Positions 53,244-63,064 of a DNA stretch of 64,000 nucleotides are shown here, in pieces; the first letter of the stretch is position 1, and the number at the start of each line of letters is the position of its first letter. The position numbers were made by a program, and so were the translations under genes. The stretch lies in NCBI GenBank assembly GCA_917880885.1, contig OU862913.1, positions 41,077,460 through 41,141,459 on the forward strand, written 5' to 3'. The DNA comes from Limnephilus marmoratus. Lineage: Eukaryota; Arthropoda; Insecta; Trichoptera; Limnephilidae. The notes below the pieces were generated by a model that was given only the letters and a program-made list of their open reading frames with translations, was not told the DNA's origin and made no database searches.

Positions 53244-53614
53244 CGACTGACTCACCACTTCGACATGACGACTTTCATTTCTGTCTCCCGCTCCCTCACG
53301 TTCATCCGATTGCGAGGAAACTTTGGTGAGTTGTTGTGAGCACGCTCGCGATGGTTTCTATGTATACTGGTGAGCTCTGGCATTATAAATTTGGATAAAA
53401 AAAATGGTAATAGGTGGCACGTGAGCTGTTTGAAAACTGAATGTTCTGGTACTGAATGTATATGCAATGCGGGAGGGGGAGGGGGGTTCGCTACGGGAAC
53501 GCGGGAGTGGGGAGAGGGAAGGCGGAGTGGGAACGGGACGAATGGGAAAGGACACGCAGGTAGAAACAATTTCTTTATTAAGTGGCATAGAAACGCATGC
53601 TGCGAACTCGCTAG

Positions 53615-54689
53615 TATAGAATATAAACACGCATCTCATTGTTCTTAGACCTTGTATGCAGTGGCGGCCGCTGCCCTGAGAATGTGGTGGTTCACTGACA
53701 ATCCGTACCTACTTATGACAAAAAATATTAATTAGGCATTTTTAATAATTAATTTATTTCAAACAAACTGTTATTTCCTCTTATATATTCAACAATGGTT
53801 GCACTCATTTATGTTATTAAATTAAATATTAATAAATTAGGTTATTGGTATTTAATATAATCAATACAAAAAACAAAACAATGACAATCATCACGCCACG
53901 GGTCAAGCGCGCGCCGCTAGCATAAATATACCAAACCACGCCGCTAGACTGCGCTAGACGCAAACTGATCTGTGTATGATCTTCGCCGAAATTCGATTGT
54001 ATTCGTGTCACCTCGGGTCATGGTTGATGATCAATCGGTAAACTTCGGCAAGACTCGGATTATGTAGGTTGCGGGTGGCACACCGATTCCGTCGAAATTT
54101 TGGTACAAATAGCGAAATCGACGCGCTTCCGATGATTTAAATATCTCATACAAAAATATGATTTCGTCCGCTTGTGAAGCGAATGCACCCCAATACGGCC
54201 GATACGAAGGCGCTCGGCAGCGGCCGCGCTGTGGGAGATTAAAAGCGTTCTCCCTGATAATATTCGTAGCATTATATAATAAGAGAATTTAAATTAGAGA
54301 TTTTATAGATTTAAATTGGAGAAATTTAATTGAGATTTTATAGTCTTCAGTAAGTAAATAAAGTAAATATAGCCATTATAATTTGCCAGTGCTGCACACA
54401 AACACACTGTGCGACCAGCCGCCCTTGCTTGTATGGTCTAATAGGTATGCATGACAAAATTCAAAAGAATGCAAGGACCATACATGCAACACTAATGATT
54501 AAGTTGGTGACCCGACAGTTGATCTCCCAATAGTTGACCCCCCCAAAATTATAATTTTTGTGCACTATTTTAAATAATACACTTAATAATAAGTAGGAAT
54601 GGATATCAAACGAATTTATATACAGTGTCGATCTTTTGTACTTATGCGCTGATATACAGTATATAGATAAGTAGTTTAATCCTTGATGT
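53615..54689. other. Unassigned, ~1.07 kb
   Basis: hAT-like ends are suggested (CAGTGGCGGCCGCTG at 53661 and an inverted partner at 54220-54238) but without target duplication. No gene recognised. Confidence 0.35.
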
Positions 54690-55372
54690 ATTTGACAACC
54701 CAACTGCTAACCCTGTATAAATCGCAAGTGCGCCTCACATTTGAATTTGGCAGCCACCTCTTGTCTGGAGCTCCAAAATACCTGAAAACATCCCTGGACT
54801 GTGCAGAAACGGGCGGCCTGTTTGATAGATTCTCCCATCTTAACAAATCAGGGTCACCGGTCACCCGAAGTGGTTCACTACGTTTGGTGACTTAGCAGGG
54901 GTGCCCGGGTTCATGGGATGAAGTTTGTCTAGGTCTTGGTGGCGGATACGTTTGCCCAGCCACTGCATGGCGAGCTGAATCGGAGGAGACTGATTGAGGG
55001 AGACCTTTCGACCTCTCCAGCCGAATTCTCCTGACCCTTCGCCTTGCACCGCAGTGTGAGGAATGGATTCATACGTCCGTCACTCCTGGCCACACTGACC
55101 CCCAGATTCCTACCCACCCCTCATACCTTTTTCCTTCCCATATCTTCTTCTCCTTCCTTTCCCTTAAAAAACCCTCCACACAGCATCCTCAAAGATGACA
55201 CAGGCCCCTAGGGAAATTGTTTTCCTCGGTGCCTCCTGTGTGGAGCTAATGTTAAAAAAAAAAAAAAAAAATGGATTGCAATCTTTAGAGCACAAGCGTC
55301 GAGTGGGAATGTTATCTTTGTTCTACTGGTATTTCAATGGAAGACGTTCCGAAGAACTAGCATCATTGATCG
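54690..55372 (+). pseudogene. LINE family L relic split by family B
   Basis: 54690-54857 encodes LLTLYKSQVRLTFEFGSHLL and SGAPKYLKTSLDCAETGGLF (reverse transcriptase thumb side). 55275-55372 continues with LQSLEHKRRVGMLSLFYWYF and RRSEELASL. The family B element between them interrupts the codons. Confidence 0.75.
54858..55271 (+). mobile_element. Family B retroposon (plus), 5'-truncated, nested in LINE
   Basis: TCACCCGAAGTGGTTCACTA through CTCCACACAGCATCCTC, GCCTCCTGTGTGGAGCTAAT, GTT and an ~18-nt A run (55254-55271). Confidence 0.8.
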
Positions 55373-55374
55373 CG

Positions 55375-55440
55375 CGATTTTAAAGTGCCCTTGAGGTGAT
55401 TTTCTCACAAAAATGGCGCTATAAAAATCATCCAATAATT
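55375..55440 (+). pseudogene. LINE 3' tail fragment
   Basis: GCCCTTGAGGTGATTTTCTC, ACAAAAATGGCGCTATAAAA, ATCCAATAATT; the same tail as the element at 25880-26810. Confidence 0.6.
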
Positions 55441-55446
55441 AACTTA

Positions 55447-55608
55447 GGGAACGTACCCATACTACGTGACCAACTTTTTGCAATTTTTAACCCCCCCTCC
55501 ACCCCCCGGTGACCAAAATCCTAAGCAACCCGCAGCTCATTTGTATGGAGCGTGACATTTTGAAGACCCCCCCCACCTAAACGTGTCACGTAGTATGGGT
55601 ACGTTCCC
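55447..55608. mobile_element. Harbinger-type MITE (H2c)
   Basis: 162 bp, ends GGGAACGTACCC and GGGTACGTTCCC, perfect TTA duplication (55444-55446, 55609-55611), short C runs inside. Confidence 0.85.
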
Positions 55609-55691
55609 TTAAGGGTGCGATCACTAGACCATCCTTCGATGAAATTTGAATTCTCAACCGCTGGTTCAAGTGTCAAGAATGATATTGCTAT

Positions 55692-56091
55692 GTTTTTTTT
55701 TTTTTTTTTACATGAATACCGCACAAGAGTACCAACTGCTCCCGTCTGAAGCCAGCTATGGCATCGTGAAGGCTGAAGGAAGTGGAGAGGGGAAGGAGAT
55801 ATGAAGAGGAAGGTGGGGAAGTACCTGGCTATTCAGATCTGGTTACCAAACATGGCAAAAGCCATTTCAAGCAACGTTTCAATTCTGAATGGTGGTCTTA
55901 CACCAGGGCGATACTGATAGTATCTTTCACTCTGGAACATGCTGCAAATATACTTTTTATTATTTTTTTTAATTAATAAATTGTGAATTAACACAAATTG
56001 ATCAAATAAAATTTATTTGCCACGCCAGGATTCGATCCCGCGACCTTCGGAGTGCAAGTCAAGAGCCTTGCCGCTGGACTACGCCGGCCAT
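55692..56091 (-). mobile_element. SINE-1 (minus), full length
   Basis: Poly(T) at 55692-55709, reversed body (TTCCACTCTGGAAC-like, GTGAATTAACACAAATTGAT), then reversed tRNA-like head (GGATTCGATCCCGCGACCTT, CCGCTGGACTACGCCGGCC). B box GGGATCGAATCC on the minus strand. Confidence 0.85.
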
Positions 56092-56318
56092 GTTGATTTT
56101 ATCAAAAATAGCTTTTTATTTATTGAAGTTTCTTGTCGGCCAGTTTTAGGGGGCGCCAAAATTGTAATTCATAATGTGTTTGATTGAAAAATAAAAAATT
56201 GATTCACAAAGCACCTGGTCTCCAGTGCACGTTGTTCTATCGATTATTCATTTGATTTTAAAACACCCACTTGGTTATGCGATTTTGAACGCGTGCATAG
56301 TGTAGATCAGGGATCGAC

Positions 56319-56742
56319 GACCTCCGTAGTCCAGTGGCTAAGACTCTTGACTCACATTCCGGAGGTCGCGGGTTCGAATCCGGCATGCGCAAATAAATTT
56401 TATTTGATTAATTTGTGTTATTTCACAATTAATTCATTTAAAATAATATATAGTATATTTGCGGCATGTTCCAGAGTGGAAGATACTATCAGTATCGCCC
56501 TGGTGTAAGACCACCATTCAGAATTGAAACGTTGCTTGAAAATGGCTTTAGCCGTGTTTAGTGACCAGATCTGAATAGCCAGGTACTTCCCAACCTTCCT
56601 CTTCCCCACCTCCTTCCCCTCTACCTTCGCTACCTTCAGCCTCACAACATACCCCAACTGGGGAGATGCCATAGTCTCACTGGCTCCAGACGGGAGCAGT
56701 TGAGATTCTTGTGCGGTATTCACTGTAAAAAAAAAAAAAAAA
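56319..56742 (+). mobile_element. SINE-1, full length, inserted in the hAT terminal repeat
   Basis: 424 bp, nearly identical to 11675-12091, with A box TAGTCCAGTGG, B box GGTTCGAATCC and A tail (56727-56742). It lies a few bases inside the left end of the hAT. Confidence 0.9.
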
Positions 56743-57130
56743 GGGTTTCCCAACCAGTGGTCCGCAAGAGGGTAGAAGATGGTCCGCCGGTCAATAAACG
56801 AGCCAGCGCTCCTATCTCTATAATAGTAGGCAAAAAAAGATAATAATTATTGACTTTTTATTTATTATTTGGGCATGATGTGTTCATTCGTTATTGGGTT
56901 ATAACCTAATTATTATAATTTATTGTTTTCTTTAATGCATGTAATGTTATTAACCTGTAAATGTTCCTAATAAAATAAAATAAAAAAATAACAAAAGTAC
57001 CTTGTGGGCAGTGGCCATTATGGTATTCCGCTTCGCCCCACCCCATCCTACCCCGTTCTACCCCGTCCGTTGTGGTAAATATTCTGCTAGAACCCGTCAC
57101 ACCCTATCCCATAACGCCCCTCCCGTTGTG

Positions 57131-57220
57131 CTATCCGTCCCTGGTGCCACCCATGCTAGCCTACGCCACTGACCACAAGCAGTGGTTTAGGTTAGCATGG
57201 GTGGCACCTGGGACGGATAG
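57131..57220. repeat. Perfect-looking hairpin of two hAT-like ends
   Basis: Arms of about 41 bp: CTATCCGTCCCTGGTGCCAC..CACTG against CAGTGG..GTGGCACCTGGGACGGATAG, with an 8-bp loop ACCACAAG. Confidence 0.75.
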
Positions 57221-57231
57221 GGCGGATAACG

Positions 57232-57663
57232 GGAGGCGTCTACTAATATCTACAGGAATTCCAAAAACTGAAAAAATCAAACTAATATCTATGAGAATCA
57301 AAGTGCTGACGAATATCTACAGCTCAAACTGTTGATTAATATCTATGAGAACCAAAGTGTTGACGAATATCTACAGCACTGGCAGAGGTTGGATTTGCAA
57401 TTGTGTATAGCATATTGGAATAACGTAATATTGCGTATGCAGTTTAAAAAAACTTAATTTATGTAAGTATGTATGTAAAAATCCCTAATATCGGACTATT
57501 GGACACATTTAGCTGATTAGTCCAACCTATGCTCTGTAGATATTAGTTCAACCTAAGCTCTGTAGATATTAATCAACACTCTGAAGTTCGTAGATATTAG
57601 TTCAACATATGAGCTGTAGATATTCGTCAGACATACAGGCTGTAGATATTAGTATCTGGAGTC
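57232..57663. mobile_element. Foldback element, AATATCTA family (copy 6)
   Basis: 432 bp, same orientation as copy 1 and very similar. CGGATAACG flanks both sides (57223-57231, 57664-57672), a perfect 9-bp duplication. Youngest-looking copy, at the innermost nesting level. Confidence 0.85.
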
Positions 57664-57867
57664 CGGATAACGTGGTGTCACCCCCCCCCCCCCCTCCCCC
57701 CCCCAACCATTAAAATTGTTCCGTCCTGGGGGGGGGGGGTGGCTATATAATTGTGGTCTTGGGGGCGAAACCCTCCCTCGCTACGCCACTGCTTGTGGTC
57801 CCTGTAGAAAAACTAAACGTACAAGTGGTCCCTGGCCAGAAAAAGGTTGGGAACCACTGGTGTAGAT

Positions 57868-58074
57868 GATGTCTCTGCCGGGGGAATCCCCGTCACATCT
57901 AGAACTAGGGGCTACAGGAGCTGAGTCGAATAAACCCGAGTGGTCAAGCGAAGCGACGATCACTCACCCCACGAGAGGGGGCGCCACTTTGTAGGTACTG
58001 TATCATTCTATCTCCTCAGGCAAAATCCTATAGATGTACGTATTTTGAAAAAAAATGAAATATCATTAAAGAAG
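57868..58074. other. Unassigned
   Basis: About 200 bp without recognised features. Confidence 0.35.
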
Positions 58075-58210
58075 ACGATAATAATAATAATCTAAACGAA
58101 AATATGAAAGAGAAAAAGACACAGAAAAATAGAAAAAGATACTGGTCGCAAATGGGACTCAAACCCAGAACCTCTCGTTTAACTGGGACGTGTGCGTTTA
58201 CCAATTCTGC
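58075..58210 (-). mobile_element. SINE-2 (minus)
   Basis: Reversed body (AAACGAAAATATGAAAGAG, GACACAGAAAAATAG) and reversed head with B-box-like GGGTTTGAGTCCC complement near 58158. Confidence 0.65.
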
Positions 58211-58232
58211 TTCAATGATGTATTACATTGAT

Positions 58233-58300
58233 GGGAATAACCTTTAAAAGGTATAAAAAGAGAGTTTTCTTATAAAAAATTGAATACTTATTTAAACTTT
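58233..58300. repeat. ~70-bp repeat, also at 59243-59310
   Basis: GATGGGAATAACCTT, GGTATAAAAAGAGAGTT and CTTATAAAAAATTGAA occur in both places. Confidence 0.6.
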
Positions 58301-58459
58301 TATAAAAAGTCAACAGTTCCATATTTAAATAAAATCAAATATATTTATCCGAGACTCTATCTAAGTTTCAAACCAATTCTTAGAATGATTATTTCCAATA
58401 AAAAGGGGAGTTGCCTATAACATGGATGAAGATAATATTGTTAATTCTAAAATTTGAAA

Positions 58460-58797
58460 TGAGGTTTTTTTTTTTTACATGAGCTCCACACAGGAAGCCC
58501 TGAGGAAAATAATTTCCCTCAGGGCCTATGTCATCTTGGGGATGCTGTGTAGAGGGTTCTTTTTTAGGGAAAGGAAGGAGAGGAGAGTTCTGGGAAGGGA
58601 AAGGGTTTAAGGGGTGGGTAGGAATCTGGGGTTCAGTGTGTCCTGGTCATCCGCCTCCAAGACCTAGACAAACCTCATGAACCCGGGCACCCCTGATAAA
58701 TCACCAAACGTAGCGAACCACTTGGGGTGACCTATGGCAGAGGTGTTGGTTATCTAGGTTCCCGGGGCGGCGGTACCCATTCCCGCCTCCCAAATTG
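58460..58797 (-). mobile_element. Family B retroposon (minus) with internal deletion
   Basis: Poly(T), GAGCTCCACACAGGAAGCCC, GAGGAAAATAATTTCCCTC, GATGCTGTGTAGAGGG, then a jump from CAGTGTGTCCTGG to the 5' section ACCAAACGTAGCGAACCACT, ending GCGGCGGTACCCATTCCCGC. Confidence 0.75.
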
Positions 58798-58824
58798 GAT
58801 TGACAAATATGACGGTTTGACAGA

Positions 58825-58985
58825 AGGAGACAATAGCAAAATTGGTTAACGCGCACGACCGGGTTAGACGAGAGTTCTGGGTTTGAGTCCCAGTTGCAAC
58901 AATTGTCTTTTTCTATTTTTCTGTGTCTTGTTCTCTTTCATATTTTCGTTTAGATTATTATTGTTATCTTCTTCTTCAATGTTTA
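58825..58985 (+). mobile_element. SINE-2, tRNA-derived (plus)
   Basis: A box TAGCAAAATTGG (58834-58845), B box GGTTTGAGTCC (58880-58890), body GTCTTTTTCTATTTTTCTGT and CATATTTTCGTTTAGATTA. Best-preserved SINE-2. Confidence 0.75.
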
Positions 58986-58999
58986 ATTTTTTGTTTGTT

Positions 59000-59140
59000 T
59001 TTGAAGTGAAAACTTCTTCAGCACCCTTAAGTTATGAAACTCAATAAAACAGAAGCGAACAACACTAAAAATAGACAAACACATCTATAGGATTTAGCCT
59101 GCAAGTGAATAAGATAGAATGAAACCTGTGTTCAGTACCT
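59000..59140 (+). repeat. Family C fragment
   Basis: TTGAAGTGAAAACTTCTTCA, GTTATGAAACTCAATAAAAC and CATCTATAGGATTTAGCCTG. Confidence 0.6.
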
Positions 59141-59331
59141 ATGAAGCGTTGCACTCTGTCAAGCTGTCTTTTATACAGATAAAGCCACGTTTTAATAAAT
59201 GCGCCGGAAGACAAAACATAATCGTTATAAAAAGCAACGAATTTGATGGGAATAACCTTCAAAGGGTATAAAAAGAGAGTTCCTCTTATAAAAAATTGAA
59301 ATAAATTATATATTTGAAGAAATAGACTTAC

Positions 59332-59365
59332 CAACTGGAGCACTGCTACTGGCACTCTGTCCCAT
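59332..59365 (-). CDS. Possible first coding exon (MGQSASSSAPV...)
   Basis: Minus strand: ATG at 59365-59363, then codons for GQSASSSAPV and one extra base, followed by a consensus splice donor GTAAGT (59331-59326). MGxxxS is an N-myristoylation pattern. The intron side contains a repeat shared with 58233-58300. No downstream exon is recognised in the window. It could be a genuine 5' exon of a gene extending left, or chance. Confidence 0.2.
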
Positions 59366-59479
59366 AGTTCTTGGCTTGTGTAGGGCTTGCCAAAAACCAG
59401 AGAGAAAACCCTCAAAGAACATAAAAACTAATTAATAACACTCATCCGCCACACTGAATTTACCAAACATTCACTCGAC

Positions 59480-60239
59480 ATCCCAACAGCCGCCGTGCAC
59501 AGAAAACAATGTATTAAAAATGTCCAGACAATCTTTGAAAATATTATAATCAAGTTTATTAGAATTATTAATTATTATTATTGCAATGTCAAAATCTGCA
59601 GGGTGAAAGGTGCGATGTTAGCAAACCTGCGATACATTTATTATCTGCACGAAGCTGTCATTCATATCAAACAATGTTTTTTAAAATAACTAGTCCAACG
59701 TTGAAACAATTTTTAATTTGATGAGAAATTCTGTCACTTTTTAACGCAATTACGATGTAAGCCTTCAGGATTATGTGATGATGAAAGTCAACCTGCGGTT
59801 GGAGAGGACACCATTAGTGAGAGGAGAAGATCACACGTTTTACACTTGAATATTCTGTCAGTTTTTAAAACAATTGAAAATCAAATTTGCAGGGTGAAAC
59901 TTAACCCGATGATGCGCCACCTCCTATTAACGAATTGATTACACACTATACACATATATGCCAAACATAATAAGCGATTGCGACAAATAAACAAAACAAA
60001 AAAACGATCGGAATGAAAAATAAAAATTATTTGTCAGTCAGATCAAATTAATTAACGTGTCAAATGTTTTTAAAAGTACTCGACGCTTTTATGGTATGAT
60101 TATAACGAATAATGGCGGCGTTTTTGTAGGTTTACAGTTATTTCCTTAATCAGGACATTATTATTATCTGAGAGATGTTTAGGTTCGGGTTTAGATGGAA
60201 AAGCGTGAGAACAATTCGTATGACATGTAGCGGACTGAA
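59480..60239. other. Unassigned
   Basis: AT-rich DNA with no gene recognised. Confidence 0.4.
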
Positions 60240-60247
60240 GTTTGTGC

Positions 60248-61132
60248 TAGAAGTGAGTCGTTCGCGAACGAGTCGGCTCAGTGAACCGGATTTTCATACT
60301 GATCCGTAAGATCCGGTTCCCAAAGAACGATCTTCACGGTTCGCGGATCTTCGCGAACGAGTGAGCCGGTGAGCCAACTGACCCGCCAGATCCGGTGAGC
60401 CAACTGACCCGTGAGATCCGAAGACCCGACTGACCCGTGGGAGCCGAGAGCAGTGTATCGGGGTTAGTATATTTATGAGTGTATCGTTCAACGGATCTCG
60501 CGGCTCGCGGGTCACTAGATGTACTGATGCGGATTGCTCGTTCGTTCGTTCGTTCATAGCCACTCTAGTCAGCGACGCAGAAAGGTAAAATATGAAAGTA
60601 AGGTAACGGTTTACAGTTCAGTTCACTATGACACTTTTCTACGCGGTGGCGTACCTTTGCTGGTCGTGCGTGTTATTACCGAAATACAATGAATATAATA
60701 ATAATATCGGAATTCAAGCGGGTATGGGTGCATAATACGTCAGTCGTGACGTCGACGCTCCGGCCACATTATTTTGTTTATTATAACAGGATAAGTTATA
60801 TTATTATTATGCTCATTGTTTATTTTCAATAATTCATGCTTTCTAAAAATCGTTAAAAAAGTAAAGTTGGTGTTGGTTTCACACCAAAGATCAAAACTCA
60901 ACTAAATACAAAGGATTTCATTTTTTCATTCAGGGATACAAGAATCCGATTAAAAAGGGAACCCCAAAATATTGGGGTTCCCTTTTTAATAAAGTGTGGA
61001 GGGCCGAGGGAGGGGACGGGGGAGATGGACCAATTCAGTCGTTCATTCGAGCCGGTTCACTGACCCGGATCTTTTCATTGAACGAGACCCAGTGAACCGG
61101 CTCGCTCAACTGAGACGCTTTGCCCGCCTCTA
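60248..61132. mobile_element. Non-autonomous hAT element with GAACGAGT-rich ends
   Basis: 885 bp, imperfect ends TAGAAGTGAG and CCCGCCTCTA, perfect 8-bp duplication GTTTGTGC (60240-60247, 61133-61140). Subterminal regions repeat GAACGAGT, GTGAGCCG and GTGAACCGG in both orientations. No transposase. An internal 40-bp hairpin lies at 60950-60989. Confidence 0.8.
60950..60989. repeat. 18-bp perfect-arm hairpin
   Basis: TTAAAAAGGGAACCCCAA, loop AATA, TTGGGGTTCCCTTTTTAA. Confidence 0.85.
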
Positions 61133-61259
61133 GTTTGTGCGGACCGCGCCTGCAATCGCTCTGACGGCTGACAAATGTCAAATATTCTTTTTTTTATTCT
61201 TTAATGGCGGATGAGTGTGGTTCTGTGTGGCCATGTGGCTACTAAGAAAGTAGTTGAAT

Positions 61260-61439
61260 ATTTAAGTGAAAACTTCTTTAGCACAGTTGTGATTGGAAAC
61301 TCCATGAAACGAAAAAGCGACACTAAAAAAAAGCAAACATATAATTCATCTATATGATTTAGCCTGTGACAGAATAATCGGTCTCTTCTTTGCGCGGTGT
61401 TTCGTGGCCTCCCCACTCTTGTCTACCATGTGAACTGTA
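61260..61439 (+). repeat. Family C copy
   Basis: AAGTGAAAACTTCTTTAGCA, CACTAAAAAAAAGCAAAC, GGCCTCCCCACTCTTGTCTA; breaks off at GTGAACTGTA where hAT-like sequence begins. Confidence 0.65.
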
Positions 61440-61738
61440 CAGTGGCGTAGTTAGGGGGGCGGCCCGCCCCGGGTGCCACCTGACGGGGGGTGACACCCGA
61501 CTGTAGAAAAAAAATTACGATGGATATTTTGTGTCGGACGGTCTTTTTATAGGCAGAAATTCTTTATCCCCCAAGGATATACCTCTATTCGTTACACATT
61601 TGACTAGGTAGTAATGTTTTTATTTTTTATGAAGTTGAAATTTGGGTTTTGAATTTTTCAAATTAAACTTTAATGAAGGGGAAGTGACATCACTCCACGG
61701 GGGGTGACATCCGCCTAGGGTGCCACCCATGCAACTGT
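61440..61738. mobile_element. hAT-like fragment
   Basis: Left end CAGTGGCGTAGTTAGGGGG, a common hAT terminal sequence. GGGTGCCACC and GGGGGGTGACA recur near both sides. No convincing right terminus or target duplication. Confidence 0.4.
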
Positions 61739-61752
61739 TCACTTCTTGTTTT

Positions 61753-61985
61753 TTAAAGTGAAAACTTCTTTAGCACCGTTGTGATATGAAACTCGATGAA
61801 ACAAAAAAGCGACACTAAAAAAAGATAAGCACATACATTGTACATCTATAAGATTTAGCCTGCGAGAGAATGAGATAGCATAATCGGTATCCTCTTTGTG
61901 TGGTGCTTCGTAGCCTCTCCAATCTTGTCTACTTTAGTTTTCTGAGGGTTTTACTTCTACTGTGTGTGATCTGCATACTTGTCAC
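61753..61985 (+). repeat. Family C, complete single copy (~230 bp)
   Basis: AAAGTGAAAACTTCTTTAGC, GAAACTCGATGAAACAAAAA, TCTATAAGATTTAGCCTGCG, GGTGCTTCGTAGCCTC, TTTTACTTCTACTGTGTGTG and a T-run end. Used as reference for the family. Confidence 0.65.
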
Positions 61986-61989
61986 TTTT

Positions 61990-63064
61990 TTCTTGACTAA
62001 ATATGAAAACGCCGAAACGGTTGCACGAAAAAAAACATTTGTCACGCAAACTCGTTAGTAAACCTAAATGAAAACAATAGAAAAGTTGATTCTGTGACTT
62101 CGCAATTTCGTATGTATTTGAGTTGTATTATGCACGTATCTAACACGTACAGTTTGTCAAATAAGAGTAGAAAATATATGAGGGCGCCACTGTTGATCAA
62201 ATGGCAATACTAAACACATAACTCATGGTGTTAAAGTAAACCTGTGTAACCTACATTTTTATAAAAAATTATAAAGGCATTATAGTGGAAAAAATATTTT
62301 CCATTGCAGTATAGATACCCGCCGATCTCAAAATTAGAATTGCATATAGGTATTATGTATTATATATATATATTATTATACTTTTGCAATTTTGTGTTAA
62401 CGTAATGAAGAATAACTATAATGTAATAAAATATAAAGCACAGTTTAGAAACTGCTCGCATTATTTAATACTAGATAAAGTACTTAGCGTTGCCTAGGCT
62501 TTAGATCGTGTCTTTAATTTTAGATCTGAATATATTTAACTCATTCAGATCTAAAAGTAGTGTAACTAAACTCACCATTAGTGATTCTTTCTTTCTATCT
62601 TTTGTTAAATTCAAATTTATGTTAAATCAAATTAAAGCAAATCGCTTTATAAATCACCTTTTAATCAAATTTATGTCATGAAGAAAAAATGTTTTTTAAA
62701 ATGTGGTTTACTGTGTTCTATACATTCAGTGTCATTGCACTTCAAAAAAATATTTGACATTTAAATTGGTGTTGCCAGTCTACAAATTTAGCAGTTCCGG
62801 TTTTTATATTTTCTACTCTTTTTTGACAGACTATATGTATTGTATTTGAAAAAAAACACCATTCATTATATGTATAACTTAACCTCAAAATTATCCTGCA
62901 TTTTTTTTAACTGACTAGAATACACTACTCCCATTGACTACTCCATAAAAAAAACTTTTGGATTAAATTTCAAATCAAAAAGTTGTTTAAAAAAATTAAA
63001 AGCACAAATGTTTATAATAAATGGTCAAAAATTTTAAAAATATTTACTTAATAAAATAAAGCAA
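61990..63064. other. AT-rich, unassigned
   Basis: About 1.1 kb with no gene or repeat recognised. Confidence 0.4.

Larger units (their letters stand above)
52435..53298 (+). mobile_element. Solo LTR of an LTR retrotransposon
   Basis: 864 bp with 5' TG and 3' CA termini (TGTGGCGACACATC to CGCTCCCTCA), flanked by CGTT on both sides (52431-52434, 53299-53302); flank-to-flank joining restores the Helitron sequence seen at 52305 and 52150. Contains TATA box, initiator and polyadenylation hexamer in order. No gag-pol remains. 4-bp duplication is usual for Ty3/gypsy. GC-rich relative to surroundings; ORFs inside are not credible genes. Confidence 0.85.
52073..53614 (+). mobile_element. Helitron B relative containing a solo LTR
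   Basis: Starts TCTATATATATAAAAATCAA and ends ACGCATGCTGCGAACTCG then CTAG before T. An internal stretch (GTTTCTATATACAATAGTGA, GCTCTGGCATTATGAAA) is duplicated at about 52209 and 52252. The Helitron is split at CTAAACCGTT / CATCCGATTG by the LTR. Confidence 0.75.
57009..57791. mobile_element. hAT-type non-autonomous element
   Basis: Ends CAGTGGCCATTATGG and CTCGCTACGCCACTG; flanks CTTGTGGG and CTTGTGGT (57001-57008, 57792-57799), an 8-bp duplication with one mismatch. Inside is a 90-bp hairpin (57131-57220) made of two hAT-like ends facing each other around ACCACAAG, plus a foldback element at 57232-57663 and paired C and G tracts at 57678-57742. Confidence 0.7.
56308..57859. mobile_element. 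hAT element containing a SINE, a second hAT and a foldback
   Basis: Ends CAGGG(ATC) ... TTCCCAACC at the left, split by the SINE, and GGTTGGGAACCACTG at the right. GTGTAGAT flanks both sides (56300-56307, 57860-57867), a perfect 8-bp duplication. The CAG-GG-TTCCCAACC type end is common in hAT elements. No transposase seen; most of its length is later insertions. Confidence 0.75.

Noticed and set aside
53661..54240. Another hAT element (CAGTGGCGGCCGCTG ends)
   Set aside because: Ends look complementary but flanks CTTGTATG and TGGGAGAT do not match, so no target duplication supports it.
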